Source: Owenia fusiformis (lineage: Eukaryota; Annelida; Polychaeta; Sabellida; Oweniidae). From it: a DNA stretch of 64,000 bases. Location of the stretch: the NCBI GenBank assembly GCA_903813345.2, contig CAIIXF020000006.1, forward strand, positions 23,071,936-23,135,935, written 5' to 3'. Position 1 is the first letter of the stretch; every line of letters begins with the position of its first letter. Both the position numbers and the translations under genes were made by a program. Shown here one piece after another: positions 13,201-25,473 of this stretch. The notes beneath the pieces were generated by a model that worked only from the letters and a program-made list of their open reading frames with translations, had not been told where the DNA came from and searched no databases.

Positions 13201-16104
13201 CTTTGAAAAACCCACCATAGGACGCTGGGTTAATGTTATACAGTCTAATTGTATTTATATTTCAAATTTTGTGTGGAGACATATTGTTAAAGCTAACGCT
13301 TTGTGACTGGCAGTTTGTGTTATGCGTCTGTAACAAACGTTACATTATTTTAACCACTTTCTTTAACTTGTCATTTGGTGAGATTTTGCAATGTCGATGC
13401 AATGCATTCTGCTTCTTAGTCTTGCATTAAGACCCGTACCCTTCCCACCCAGGATAAGAAAGAAGATGGGGGGGGGGTGGATTGGTTCTTTGATACAGGA
13501 CTCTTCCATAGTCTCTCTTTCTTTTCATTTATGAGATGGAAATAAAGAAGAAGGTATTGTCAGCTGACATCCTATTTGACTCCATTACCATGTTCCTTTG
13601 GGAGACGTTATGACAACTCTTGCCACTCTTGACTAAAATAAGCATGTAATTAAGGCAATCGTACACAAATATGTCTGATATGATCAAATTACAATCAACA
13701 CCCAGTCACACTAAGAACTGCTTGAAATAAGATACCACATTCTTAGTAATATCCAAATATTCGAAAAAATCTTAAATTTTCTTTCGCAAGTCCAATACAT
13801 AATGCATTACGGTATAAATTTGACGAGAAATATTTGGATAGTGCTTTATAACTCTTTGAATTTGACATGACATTTACTAAAGCTTATTTTATTGCCATCC
13901 CAGTCTCATTTATAAAGCGTAAAATTTCAGGCATTGATATAATCATGTAAATCATGACTGACAGTTTTATTAAGATATGACTTTAACTGTTTCAGTCGAC
14001 AATGGGGAAATGTTAATGAAGGAAAATTCAACGCGATAGCTAACAGCACCCTTCTTCAAAGGACTTCATTTATGCTTAAATTCATAAAATACAATATATA
14101 AAATACGAGCTAGGATGGGCTAACATAAATAATACTACTGATATAATACTTTAAGTGTACAGAAAGGCTCGTCATTTAACAGATATTTATTAAGCAACCG
14201 GGAGTTAAAGTGGAATATGATTTGTCCCAGGATTTTAATATGCCATTAGATGGAAGAATGACTCTCGAAAAAAGCCCTACTCAAATTATGACAATTTTGC
14301 TAAGTTCAAAAGTTAAAGGGAGAATCAGATCCAGTGAGCAAGCAATAAAAACTTTTCTTTTTTTAATGTTTTTGGCTCATAACATTCCTTGTCATGTCTA
14401 TTTTCTAAAATACCCAAAGTGCTTGGTGGAAAACTATAAACTTTTACAATAATGTATCATTTTTCTATTTATGGCTACCATTTTATTATTTGGGAGTATT
14501 TCCCTCCATTTGGTCAATTGTACATGTCGATTGCAATTCTATCACTCCCTTAGATAGATCATATTCTGCCTTTAATCATATTAGTGATTTCACAAGAGGA
14601 ACCAATATTGATTTTGAATAAGATTAAATATCTTTAATTCATGTTTAAAATGAATCCATATTTTTGATAAAATGGGTTTTGAGGAAGTAAGGAGGCACAA
14701 CAATAATGTATGAACTCCAATGTACGCAGTTAATTATTTCCTTTCATTGGATGACACCGCTGGTATAGCCTAAATTCAAACCACCATGCTCTTGTATGGG
14801 TTATAATTATATACATTCTTTTATAGTTTTGAGGATGTTATGGGTCTCGTGGGATGACATCACATGCATAGTCTAAATTCAGAAGACCCGCTGAAGTTGT
14901 GTTTTATGGATTATTTTTACATATATGATTGTAATTGGGTGATAAATCTCACTTACTAACAACTCAGGCTGTAGATTCAAAAATATAAGAGCTGCATTTT
15001 CATATGATAAAAATTAAAAGAAAGCGTATTGTCTCCCAAAGGAGATTGAAGCTTCTCAACCAGTTTGAATCTGTGTACCTTCAACTTGGAAGAAGCGGGG
15101 GAAGAAGCTAATAGAAGGTCTCGATTTCTAGTGATTCATAAGTTCATATACTGCTTAGCGATTTATAAATACATGCAATAAACCTTTGTTAGTAGAACCT
15201 GAGACAATTTGGAACCTCAAAATAACGTTCCATTCCACAGAGGTTCATTTTACATGAAGTTAATGGGTGACTTGACTTTGTTGGAAAGCGTTCGACTTAC
15301 GGGGGTGTTCCGTTCACAGAATACAGAGTGTTTCAGTTTACAGGTTTATTGTGTGCTTTTTAAAGATGTGATTTTGTCATAAACTAACAGTCTAAAGCCA
15401 CCGTGAAACCTAGTTCTTACAAAGGAAATGAAGCGGCGTATTTAGGGACTGTCTAAAGGCTAATTAAACTGATTTCGCATGACGAAAAGCATGACTATTT
15501 TCATTTTAGTTCATTCGTTTTATTGAATATTGAGCTCGCAGCTTACTGTAATATCCAGAATCATCAATGTCGAATATTGGGACAAAATGTTGAATTTAAT
15601 GACTTGGGTGCCCACCACACAGATATGTTTTTAGGGTGACCCCCCCCCCCCCCCAATGATTTAACCATCTATTTCGGGTTTAATTATCGAATACTCAAAA
15701 CAGTGATGTACTCAAATAGCTTCATTAACCGCTTGGAGGTTATTAAAGACATTGTCACAATGGGAATGTAGTTATTGCCGTGAAATTATCTATAGGCTAC
15801 ACTTTAGTTTACCCCTGTATGTAAACTTAAACAATATGTATTTTAATTTACTAGTATCATGTTCTCGCCCACAAAATCTTTTTGTCTTAAATAGATTCGT
15901 AGATTAAAAATATACGGCATAGACTTATTAAAACCCCAGATAGCATAAAAGTAAATGGCATAGACTATAAGGTGTGTCATATTACAATGTATTATATAAA
16001 ATTGTTTTTTTTGTCATTTGAATCACTGCGATGATACCATGATCCGGAGATATAATTACCATCATCGCAAACCTTATATAGTATGACTTAAAATAATACT
16101 AGTA
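7213..16104. other. No gene recognised
   Basis: Nearly 9 kb without a supported gene. It contains the degraded MITE at 8680-8890, an integrase-like broken frame near 9116-9400 (see rejected items), a Pol III B-box-like word near 12680 on the minus strand and a poly-C run near 15642. Multi-exon genes with short exons could be missed. Confidence 0.4.
8680..8890. repeat. Degraded ACAGTGAAACCTGT-family sequence
   Basis: Words agtggaacacc, aagtgaaacacc and atgctaaattaacatctataa parallel 49222-49399, but the ends are not recognisable. Confidence 0.4.
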
Positions 16105-16220
16105 TACACCCCGATCATAAGTTTGTCAACCAATCCCCCATTGGATAACGTATTTTAATTAATTAACAATTTAACAACTAATTAACAACTTTTTGTTGCC
16201 ATACTTTTATGGGGGGTGTA
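16105..16220. mobile_element. Short Tc1-like MITE
   Basis: Begins tacaccccgatcataagttt and ends acttttatggggggtgta, imperfect inverted ends with TA at both sides. It is a 116-bp relative of the element at 6109-7212. Confidence 0.65.
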
Positions 16221-16653
16221 CTTCTGTATCTAGGCATTCCAAAATAATTTGACAAGGGTAAGTAAAATAATTTGTTCCCATATATATTAGATCTGGAAAA
16301 TCTGTGAAAATAATGAGTGGCTACTGAAGCGTATGACGGCGTTAATTAAGATAATATTTATAAATCACTCCGGAATAACCAATTGACTCAAACCAAATTA
16401 AATAGATGACTATTTACTAATTTCTAGATAATAAAGCGGATTTACTATTATGGGTTATTTCCCTTTGCACTTTCCCGTCATTTATTGTCTTGGATTACAT
16501 TCAGGGTAACAACCGAATAGGAATTGAGTCATATTTAATGTAGCTTTTAGGTAACTTTTGTTTGCTGTATATCAGGGGTAATCATCATATACCTGTACAT
16601 ATTTCATTTTTACTCTTACGTAACGAGGCTAAAAAGGTCATCGAGAGATTTGA

Positions 16654-16736
16654 TACTCTTTGCATTCGTTCGACTTCACTTCTCAAAAGAGAGCTTCGTC
16701 TTCAGTAGTTTATAACTAGACTCTGCGCGTAGGGTA
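16654..16736. mobile_element. Mutator-like MITE, short form
   Basis: 83 bp from TACTCTTTGCATTCG to CTCTGCGCGTAGGGTA. Perfect 9-bp flanking duplication GAGATTTGA. Shares the internal run aaagagagcttcgtct with the copies at 37445 and 59870. Confidence 0.85.
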
Positions 16737-17329
16737 GAGATTTGAAGTCCCGTCACCGTAAATGTACTGTGTGGACTTCAATAAAACAAGTCCCACTACT
16801 TATGAATCCCCCTCGTAGTACGCTATTTATTCGCTTGTTTCCTGTCGTTTTTTTGATGCGATAATGTGGAGTGCCGGTACAAGCTTTACCACGAAACCTC
16901 TCTCTGTATGTATAGCTCTGCAACAGTTTTTTTTTTGATACGCTCCTTGTTCCAAGTTGAATACTCTTGAGATGACCCCCAGAAAACCTGAATTCTCACG
17001 TCGACTATGAACACTTCACTCGGAAATAACATTACTCCTGTTGTTTGCTATTACATCTAAACCCACTCCCCTTCTATGTTTGCATGTTATATAACACAAT
17101 ATTCTGCCCTCCATTAATGTATCTGTGATCAATACCAATCTGTTCCGCATCAACACCAATTAATAGCATCCGATTTACTTTACAAATATTATTAAATGGC
17201 ATATAAGATTAATAATGCAAATATATACGTTGTTTTTAAAAACACGTGTAATCACAATCAGTGCAGAGACATTTTATTGCTGGATTAGTAAATTACAGAT
17301 TTGTTTTTGCTAATGTTGATACTGACTCC

Positions 17330-17480
17330 TGATGATCCCTGTACGTCTCGTAGATCACCATTAACTCTGGCCCCCACCTGGTTGTAGACGTTATTTTTAT
17401 CATTTTCACCAAAAAGTCGATTTTTATGATCTCGTAGAGCATCATCAACATTGGTCTCCACCTAGTCACAGGCTGGTATC
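17330..17480. repeat. Diverged tandem duplication, ~100-bp spacing
   Basis: Two versions of ctcgtaga(t/g)ca(c/t)cat followed by an accted match (c/t)tccacct occur about 100 bp apart. Translated on the minus strand the two copies read TRWRPMLMMLYE and TRWGPELMVIYE, but no gene could be made from them. Confidence 0.4.
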
Positions 17481-17488
17481 GAAAGATT

Positions 17489-17508
17489 TGTCCGCTATGA
17501 CGGAGCAT
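17489..17508 (+). repeat. Solo copy of the hairpin arm
   Basis: Reads tgtccgctatgacggagcat, one internal difference from the arm at 17860. Confidence 0.6.
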
Positions 17509-17854
17509 GTTATTTTTCATAAAAACACTATTAAACCACACAGTTTATTTTTAACTCGTATGTTTCGTTATACCAAAGAAAATTACTTACTCTAACTCCA
17601 TGCAATGTATATATCATTTGCGGGTAACCTTCACTTTTGTTTGAAGTCCAATAACGCTAGAAGGAAAAGCTATTGAAAATGGCGCCGGAGTATCACACTC
17701 AAAAATGTACCATATCATTTTTAACTTTTTGATGGCACGATATAGTGACACGATAATATTTACATATTTTTCTACTGAAAGCGTTTTCAGCATAACCCTG
17801 AAGGCATTAATGAGATATTGATGGTCTTTTTAATTTTTTTAATATAATGTTGAT

Positions 17855-17918
17855 TTTTTTGTCCGCTGTGACGGAGCAGTTGCAACTGTGAAACTGCTCT
17901 GTCACAGCGGACAAAAAA
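17855..17918. repeat. 27-bp stem hairpin with GTCCGCTGTGACGGAGC arms
   Basis: Arms 17855-17881 and 17892-17918 pair with one mismatch around a 10-nt loop. A third copy of the arm is at 17489-17508 in the same orientation as the left arm, so the hairpin may be the end of a 430-bp element or a repeated protein-binding site. Confidence 0.8.
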
Positions 17919-18918
17919 TTAAATATTAAACTGTTATTTTTTCAACGAGAAGACATTGGATAAAATAAATTTTATGAAATGAAACAAGAAATTATAATGT
18001 TGTACATGTTGAATGATTTAATAATTTTGAATTTATTGCATGGAAATGTTGTACATGTTGAATGATATAAACTAATCTAATTTTGAATTACAAAACATTG
18101 CTCCTTGTATGAACTTTTGTTAAGATGAATACTTTGATAGGCCTACTCATAATGACACAATTAATTAGGGTTTTAATCTGATAGTAAAAACATACTTGAT
18201 GAAAGATAATCTTGTCAGATATGACAACTCAATATACGATAATAATGGGTAATTCCACAGGTTAACTTTCAATTCTTCTAACACACTTTCCAGGACTCTA
18301 ACATCTCAATAATAAAAGCATAAAACGCGAGTAGCGATATAAATCATACATAATTTCTTTGTTATTATATCACCATAATCCGTTGGATATTTGTTTCTAT
18401 CGCTAAGACGTTGCAGAGAGTCGATTCAGCCGATTCATCCATTCATTGTATTTCCGTCCTTTGTCTCTAATGGAAGATCAGTGCACATGAGAGCACCTCT
18501 ATAACATAGACATACTATACAAACATCTTTAATGATAAGTTAAATAGTCACGTTAAAACTAAAAAACGATCCAAACAAAACACAAGACAGGAACATCATA
18601 GAGACATGAACAACTTTGCCTTTGGGCAAGATACACATTAACACATTTGAATGTAAGTGTATCGATTCTACTGAACTGACAACAAGAAAAAGGTTAAATT
18701 GAGCCCATTTTATCCGCAGTATATTGTTACCAGTTACCATCAGCAAAGAACAACAAACACTTGACAGCGTTTAGAAAACTTTTGTTGCTTGTAAAAGCCA
18801 TCCCTTTAGATAAAGTGAGACTGATGAATCAGAATGAGTAAAAATCAGCATATTTATCAGCATATTTATCAGACTTATAAATGATCGAGTTGTTTGTTTT
18901 TGAATGAAGGTATCATAA

Positions 18919-18956
18919 TACCCTTTGCATTCGCTCGACATCGCTTCTTAAAGTTG
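18919..18956 (+). mobile_element. Solo left end of the Mutator-like MITE
   Basis: Reads taccctttgcattcgctcga and then cttcttaaag, after which similarity stops. A truncated copy. Confidence 0.5.
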
Positions 18957-19620
18957 AAATGTCTGATAAAGCACAATTCCCGGGGCACAATTAGCTGCTG
19001 ATGTTTTGTCTGTAAAAGATGTAAAAGATGTTGGACTAAATAAAGGCTTCAACTAGTTCGTTACGCGATCAATTGCATTTTTTGCATTTTTGAATATCAA
19101 CACATTTCTTGCTATCTTTCTGCATAACACTTTGTTATATGTATTACTTTCAAGGGTTTCATTAAGTAGATAAAACGGTTGTATTTTGTTTTGGACTAAT
19201 TGCGTAGTATCCGATAGTTGGTTGTTCTGTTGATTTTCTCAATATATCACCAATACTGTGCGACGCGGGTAATATCAAAACATCATAATGATAAAATTAC
19301 ACCGGAAAACGAGTATGCTAAATTAATTAGTATTAAGTCTAACCCGTGTTATTGTAAATTGGTCAAATAATACTTAGATTATGGTGAAATATTCAGATAA
19401 CATTACAATTGTAATTTAATTGCCTTTCCTTAGATCACGGTTTCAAATCATGTGATTACGACTATAAAGTCCTTGGTTGATATAACTGTGCTATTAATTT
19501 ATTAGGATGGTGAATTGAGAACTTAACACATCTTCGACTTCCAAGTTGGTGCAAGTGAAACCTTGTGAACCAAGATGATCTTCACACTGAATTGAAAACT
19601 GTCAATGTGAATGACCAGTA

Positions 19621-20143
19621 TTAGTTCGTGACAGTATTCACATTACTGTAGATGTACGACACACATTAATTCGTGACTGTACGACTCACATTAATTTGTG
19701 ACTGTACGACTCACATTAATTCGTGACTGTACGATTCACATTAATTCGTGACTGTACGACTCACATTAATTCGTAGCTGTACGATTCACATTAATTCGTA
19801 ACTGTACGACTCACATTAATTCGTAACTGTACGATTCACAATAATTCGTGACTGTACGACTCACATTAATTCGTGACTGTACGACTCACATTAATTCGTG
19901 ACTGTACGACTCACATTAATTCGTGACTGTACGACTCACATTAATTCGTAACTGTACGATTCACATTAATTCGTGACTGTACGACTCACATTAATTCGTG
20001 ACTGTACGACTCACATTAATTCGTGACTGTACGACTCACATTAATTCGTAACTGTACGATTCACATTAATTCGTGACTGTACGACTCACATTAATTTGTG
20101 ACTGTACGACTCACATTAATACATGACTGTACGGTTTACATTT
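19621..20143. repeat. 25-bp satellite array, about 19-20 copies
   Basis: The monomer is composed of gactgtacgactcac followed by attaattcgt. Monomers are of two main kinds: gactgtacgactcac and aactgtacgattcac; the a...t pair of variants is mostly linked. The order of kinds suggests higher-order blocks of 4-5 monomers. The first and last monomers are degraded. There are no spacers, so this is not a CRISPR-like array. Confidence 0.95.
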
Positions 20144-22355
20144 CGAATCATTCGTTACTCATCATCTTGCATCATTTAAGGACAAACATCAAGAGAAATC
20201 ACAGCCTTTTAATACTTCCTTTCTAGTTGTAAAGGAGAAAGACGTGATGAGTTCCAGATTGAGGGACAAAGAATTTTAACTTTGTGGATGAATCGATTAT
20301 TTCTTTATTGCTATCTTTATTCCGGGTAAGATTCGTATTATCGCTTCATTTACCGCTTTGCTCAACTTGGATAAAATTCATCAAAAACCACACACCCGGC
20401 CAGACTACACAGAGATCTAGAAGCACATTACAACCCCGGGTTCTCAACGAATATTTGTCAAGTTTTACTGTATGACGGAAGTAATGTTTAATGGACTAGA
20501 TGCGAGTAGGAATATTCTTGATTTACGTCATTAGATCAAAATTCAGCCAACGTGAAATCATATTTGAAATCAACATGTAAAATTAGATGTGGAAATGTGG
20601 TTTTAGAAAGTGTTTCTCAAATCTAATTTCTTTGAAAATGTGACTTCTGTCGGAGAGATTCTCTGTAGACCCCATGATATAAAACTATAAAAAGTGAAAT
20701 ACCTTTTCTTGTATTGGACGTATTTTCTTTTACTGGACATATTTTAATATAATCTTTCAGATACATGAGGGTAATATGACAAAAACACTAAAACCGATGA
20801 GTATTCAAGTTCAGGCAATATTCTGTATACCAATTCACAACCTGCTATGTTATCTGACCTGAATCAGTCACCTGGTGGTGAAACAGGTAACTACCTACTC
20901 GAATCTAAGTTATTGACCGGCAATTTTGAAAATTCTCTCGAGAATAGAGGTGCTACGCCAAGGCACCTAGACTTTGAAGCAAATCTTTGACAGACGGTCT
21001 TTTGGCTTCCAAAGAGGAGGCATAACCCAGAATTCTATGATGAACCTATTTTTATGTAAAGATGATACATGCTTCATGAACTTAGTTCCGGTGGGCTTAG
21101 TTTCGTTTTGGGCCCGTGGCTATGTACGGACAAACTCAAAGGGCAAACCTCTCGGGGTTTAAAAAAAGAAAAGGACAATTACACAGCGCTAACAAATAAC
21201 TTACCATTTGACCACTCCATCAAGCGTGGTTTTACCGGAATGTGCAACGAACTGTAAGCACTTACCATATAGCCTTGCCGTCCTCAGGCCATTCAGTATA
21301 GGGAAACTGCATTTGAGATTGGTTAATTTACATTGTACTAAAAGTGCCATATTTTACAGAAAAACTTGTTTTTAGCCATATGAGCTGAAAATAACGACAT
21401 GCGTGTGGATTTTATTGGAAATTAGTCAAGTTTAGTGACGATTCTTGCTCAGGACTGTTGGAAAAGGGTAATTTGTCTTACTTGGTGTGACATCAATGCT
21501 TACTTCATGTCATTAGTACTCTTCGGATTTACACTTCAATACATCATTTCAACATAAAACATTAAGAAGACATAAGCCAAGTAGATGGCTACAGAGTGAG
21601 TATAAAAGATTGGCGATTCGTTCCAGTTCCAGTCTATATATCCAGTTTGGTTAAAGAGTCTAATTTTTGAAAAAAACAACGACAGCCTAACGGAAGTTTT
21701 GAACTACTAAATGTGAGTCAAAAAATGTTTTGAAAGTGATCTTCGTCTGGCACTTTTCTCCATGGTGTCGACTTATCTCATTTCAACGCGGTTTACAAAT
21801 AGCAAATAGAAAATCGAGAGTACGAGCCTAGTGGGATCTAATAGCCTACGTTAACAAACATTCTTCACTTTTCTATCAATCATTGAATAAGCTAAATCAA
21901 GCTCTACAAATACGTCTAGATTCCGGATGTAAATATTTCAAAAATAGTTGTAATTGAATGATATATACCCGTACACAGGTAAGGGAATAGTTAAGAATCG
22001 AATAAACCCCATTCCCAACACAGATGTTTAAGATCGAGCATTCCCCCATGTAGGTTGATTTGTTCATTTATCTTGAATAAGGTACGCTTCTAGAAAATAA
22101 AAGGTGAGGGTTTATCGAAAATTGGTTTCCACTAAAATTCCATTTTTTCTCCAAAAGTACATGTACGTAGCATTACAGACAACACAATAAAAGATAGGCT
22201 GATATGATTACTTATGATGATATACGCAATATATACGGTCCAGTGATTTTCAAATGGCCTCTACATTTTGAAATATTTCAAATCTTGAAATATTTGGATC
22301 TGACCCGAGAAACGGCCGCCAAGCTCCGACCGCCATCTTCATAATGAATAAGTAC
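20144..22355. other. No confirmed gene; open frame at 20775-20990
   Basis: A stop-free frame of 71 codons (20775-20990, +) has a protein-like residue mix but no clear acceptor. Otherwise non-coding. Confidence 0.35.
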
Positions 22356-22849
22356 ACGCCTAACCATCCGTACAGTGACAAAATATACGGGTGTACACTT
22401 ATAAGCTGTTTAGAGCAAAAATTGTGATGTAGGTTTTAAACGTTTTTTGTTAAAGGAATATGATAGGGTATTTCATGTTTAATTTCATGTGCATGCTTTT
22501 GGCAAGACTTTTAACTTCTTAATTACGTTTACAAAACAATTCTCAAACAGAGCACTAGTGTTGTCAAGGTAATTCCATCCATGTTCATGTGAACATTTTC
22601 CAATCGGTCAATTATGTGGGTGGAATTGCCTAGAAAAAATCCGAGCACTGCTCGAGAATCTATTAACGTAATTAGAAAGTTAAGTCTTGCCAAGAGCATG
22701 CACACGAAATTAAACATGAAATACTACTTTATATTCCTAAGATAAATGTTTTAAAACCTACATCACTATTTTCGCTTCAAACATGACAACGTACAGCTAA
22801 AGTGTACAACCGTATATTTTGTCACTGTACGTTGTCGATGGTTAGGCGT
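22356..22849. mobile_element. Foldback element, ~210-bp inverted arms
   Basis: Ends acgcctaaccat and atggttaggcgt. The arms match through shared blocks such as acagtgacaaaatatacgg, gatgtaggtttt and tttcatgtttaattt, and meet near 22570-22600. Non-coding. Confidence 0.75.
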
Positions 22850-25192
22850 GAAATAAGTCCTTAAAATAAAGCTTTTGCGCATTGAAAATGGTGTAAAATA
22901 CCTTGATGGGCTAAAATAAAGAGGTTGTCAACGGTTACCGTTTGAATAATAGCCTAATTTGTTATTACTCGCCCAACCTGGGAATACGAAACAACATCTC
23001 AATTAAAAAACACATAAACTTGATTTTCGAAGATGTAACCCATTACGCAAAGACGTCTTGGTAAAGCAGACACAGGCGAAAGAGGAGCGAGTGGGTGGCT
23101 TGATTACTTCAGTTGGTTCTCCCATTCCTGATACCATTCGTTACTACGGTTATTTTGACGATGTCAAACAAAAAGGCCCGTATATAGTAACTAATCTTTC
23201 GATGATCGGAATCCAAATTGAAAAAAAAATTGAAATCAAAACATGTGCAAAATTAAAACCTGTTTCAGTCCAGGTTATTTAGCGATAACAAGTGATCTTT
23301 ACAACAAATGATTGCAAGTAACCGAGTTCAGTACTATTATGTGCAATTAATCATATTTAGTAAAATCGAACCCAGACAGGGTGCTAAATAATAATAGTTC
23401 ATCACGCATAAGAGGGAGAGTTGATACCCAAATGCTATAATAAAATTTATGATAATTACTTATTAAAATGTCAATGGATATTCGATTACTGTGTCTGTAA
23501 AATCAATCAGATATCATGTACTACCTATTTTTATTACAAATAGTCACGGGGTAACTTACCAAGTCGGTCTCCTTTTTACAAAAAAATAATGCGGACATTT
23601 TTTCAATTGAAATTGTGGAGATGAGGAAGATGAGGACATGCTATAAACCAATGAGGGAAAACAAAGAAGCAAGAATTTGTATCATGGGTAATATTTTGTT
23701 CATATAAGGAAGGACTTCCGTGTCTCCTCGTTTGAAGAGCGAACCGCGAAAAGGAGAGTTTTTATGTGATATGATGTAACATACACATATACCATGTTTA
23801 CCATTGCGGCCAAGACCGGAAGCAATTATCTACATATCAATTCAATTACTTAAATGAGTTCTAGTTGATTGTTCTTAGTGTTTGGACTGGTAGCAGATTG
23901 TACACATCAGTTTATATGTAAATCGTACGAGGGCCTAAATATATAAATTGCAACTTCATTTACAAAACAAATTCCAAATCGAAGAAACTTATTAAAACTA
24001 GACTATATTTTCTAGCTTTGTGCCAAATTACAACCTGCAACTTGACTTATAAGTAGGTTTAAATCGAGAAAACAAAAGACTCGTAACCAGGAAGTTCATC
24101 CATTTTGTTACATTGACGTTCTATTCCGTCAAAGTTACTAGTTGTGGAACAGTGCCATGGTTCTAATAAAAATACTTGGTCAAAAGTAAGCAAATTAAAA
24201 GAGTGCAAAGGACGAAGATTTCTTATTCAAATAATGGTCAAGTAGAAGGCGTTAATTGGCGGGAAATCTGTCTGTTCTGTAAATAATCATGGAGTAAATC
24301 AATTTAATGAATCTGCTATTCATCAAATCATTATTGAAAAACTCCACCCGCAGAGTATTGTTATAAACTACGTATACCGAACTAAAGACGAATTGCAAAA
24401 TCAACGAATGCAAAGGGTATCACGTTAGAGGGCACGAGAAAAGCAAGGACTGAGCAATAAGTCGTGGAGTCCCCTAACGTGTTTCACAACTCTTCATCAT
24501 TCATCGAATAGCATAACTCACCCTTCAAACGTAAGGTCATTATCCAAGATCTTATTCTATCTACATCAATAATCCGCAAAAGGCTAATAAGTCCATTTAA
24601 AGCAGATCGTTTAACAGTGATATAATTTGAAAAGAATTTGAACCTTAACATTTAAAAAAAGATCTATGGTTTACAACTCATTTTAAAATGTACACTGAAA
24701 TCATGAAACACTTCTCCACTTAAGGAGGCATCTTCCTCAAGGTCGACTTTCAAGAGATGGTCGGAGCAACTGAAACATTGTAAATCTAACCTTTTCTTTT
24801 GGATATTAAAGCTCAAGTGTTTTTGATTGCTTTCTAGAGTTAAACCTTGGTGGTAATACGATTCCACAATACCAATTAAAAATCGTCTGAATAAACAGCC
24901 TCCATTTCTAAACAATTATGTCCTGCCCACGCGTCCGCCTTTAAGACGACCTTGGTATATTTGGCAAAATTGATTCTGAGTTTCATCTCTTAGCTTAACC
25001 AAGGACGTCCTTGGCTTAACGTAGGCCTACGAGCCTACATGTGCCCTTTTAATAGCATTCGTTTGATCTCCATACATATAATAATCAGTTATGTTACTGA
25101 AGATCAAATGACAAATAACGCCTCTTTGCCGTCGAAATAAACCATGAGATCTCATTTTTCCCAGCTTCTGGTGTAACAGAAACATATGAGTA
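22850..25192. other. No gene recognised
   Basis: Frames of 74 codons (23058, +) and 83 codons (24915, -) show no known motif. Nothing else is supported. Confidence 0.4.
24402..24419 (-). mobile_element. Solo terminal fragment of the Mutator-like MITE
   Basis: The complement of the family's left end (aacgaatgcaaagggta). Too short to be more than a suggestion. Confidence 0.3.
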
Positions 25193-25473
25193 CAGTGGCG
25201 GATCCAGCCCCCTCCCCCCTAAGTTGGGCCCAGAGAAAAATAATTGGGCCAAAAAAGGCCTTAAGGTCTCAAATAGTGGACCTTTTGGTCATTACTAGGC
25301 CTTCTAAGGCCTAATTTTTTAATTTCAGGTCAAATTTTGGAAGAAAATGGGCCTCAAATCTTCAAAACTTAGGCCCACTTTTCGGTTTTAGGGGCCCAAA
25401 ATTTTTTCCGCGGAAGTTTTTTCTATGACCGAAAATTTGCCCCCCCCCTTGTTGATTCATGGATCCGCTCCTG
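25193..25473. mobile_element. CAGTGGCGGATCCA-type MITE, older copy
   Basis: Starts CAGTGGCGGATCCAG and ends TGGATCCGCTCCTG. The interior matches 50578-50895 along its length (for example ggttttaggggcccaaaatt). No duplication is visible (gagta versus tctat), so the flanks have decayed or the ends are misplaced. Confidence 0.7.

Noticed and set aside
19621-20143. CRISPR-like array
   Set aside because: The 25-bp units are contiguous with no unique spacers, and the DNA is eukaryotic.
24664-24915. Minus-strand 83-codon frame with three cysteines
   Set aside because: No recognisable family, no splice signals that fit, and similar lengths occur by chance in this window.
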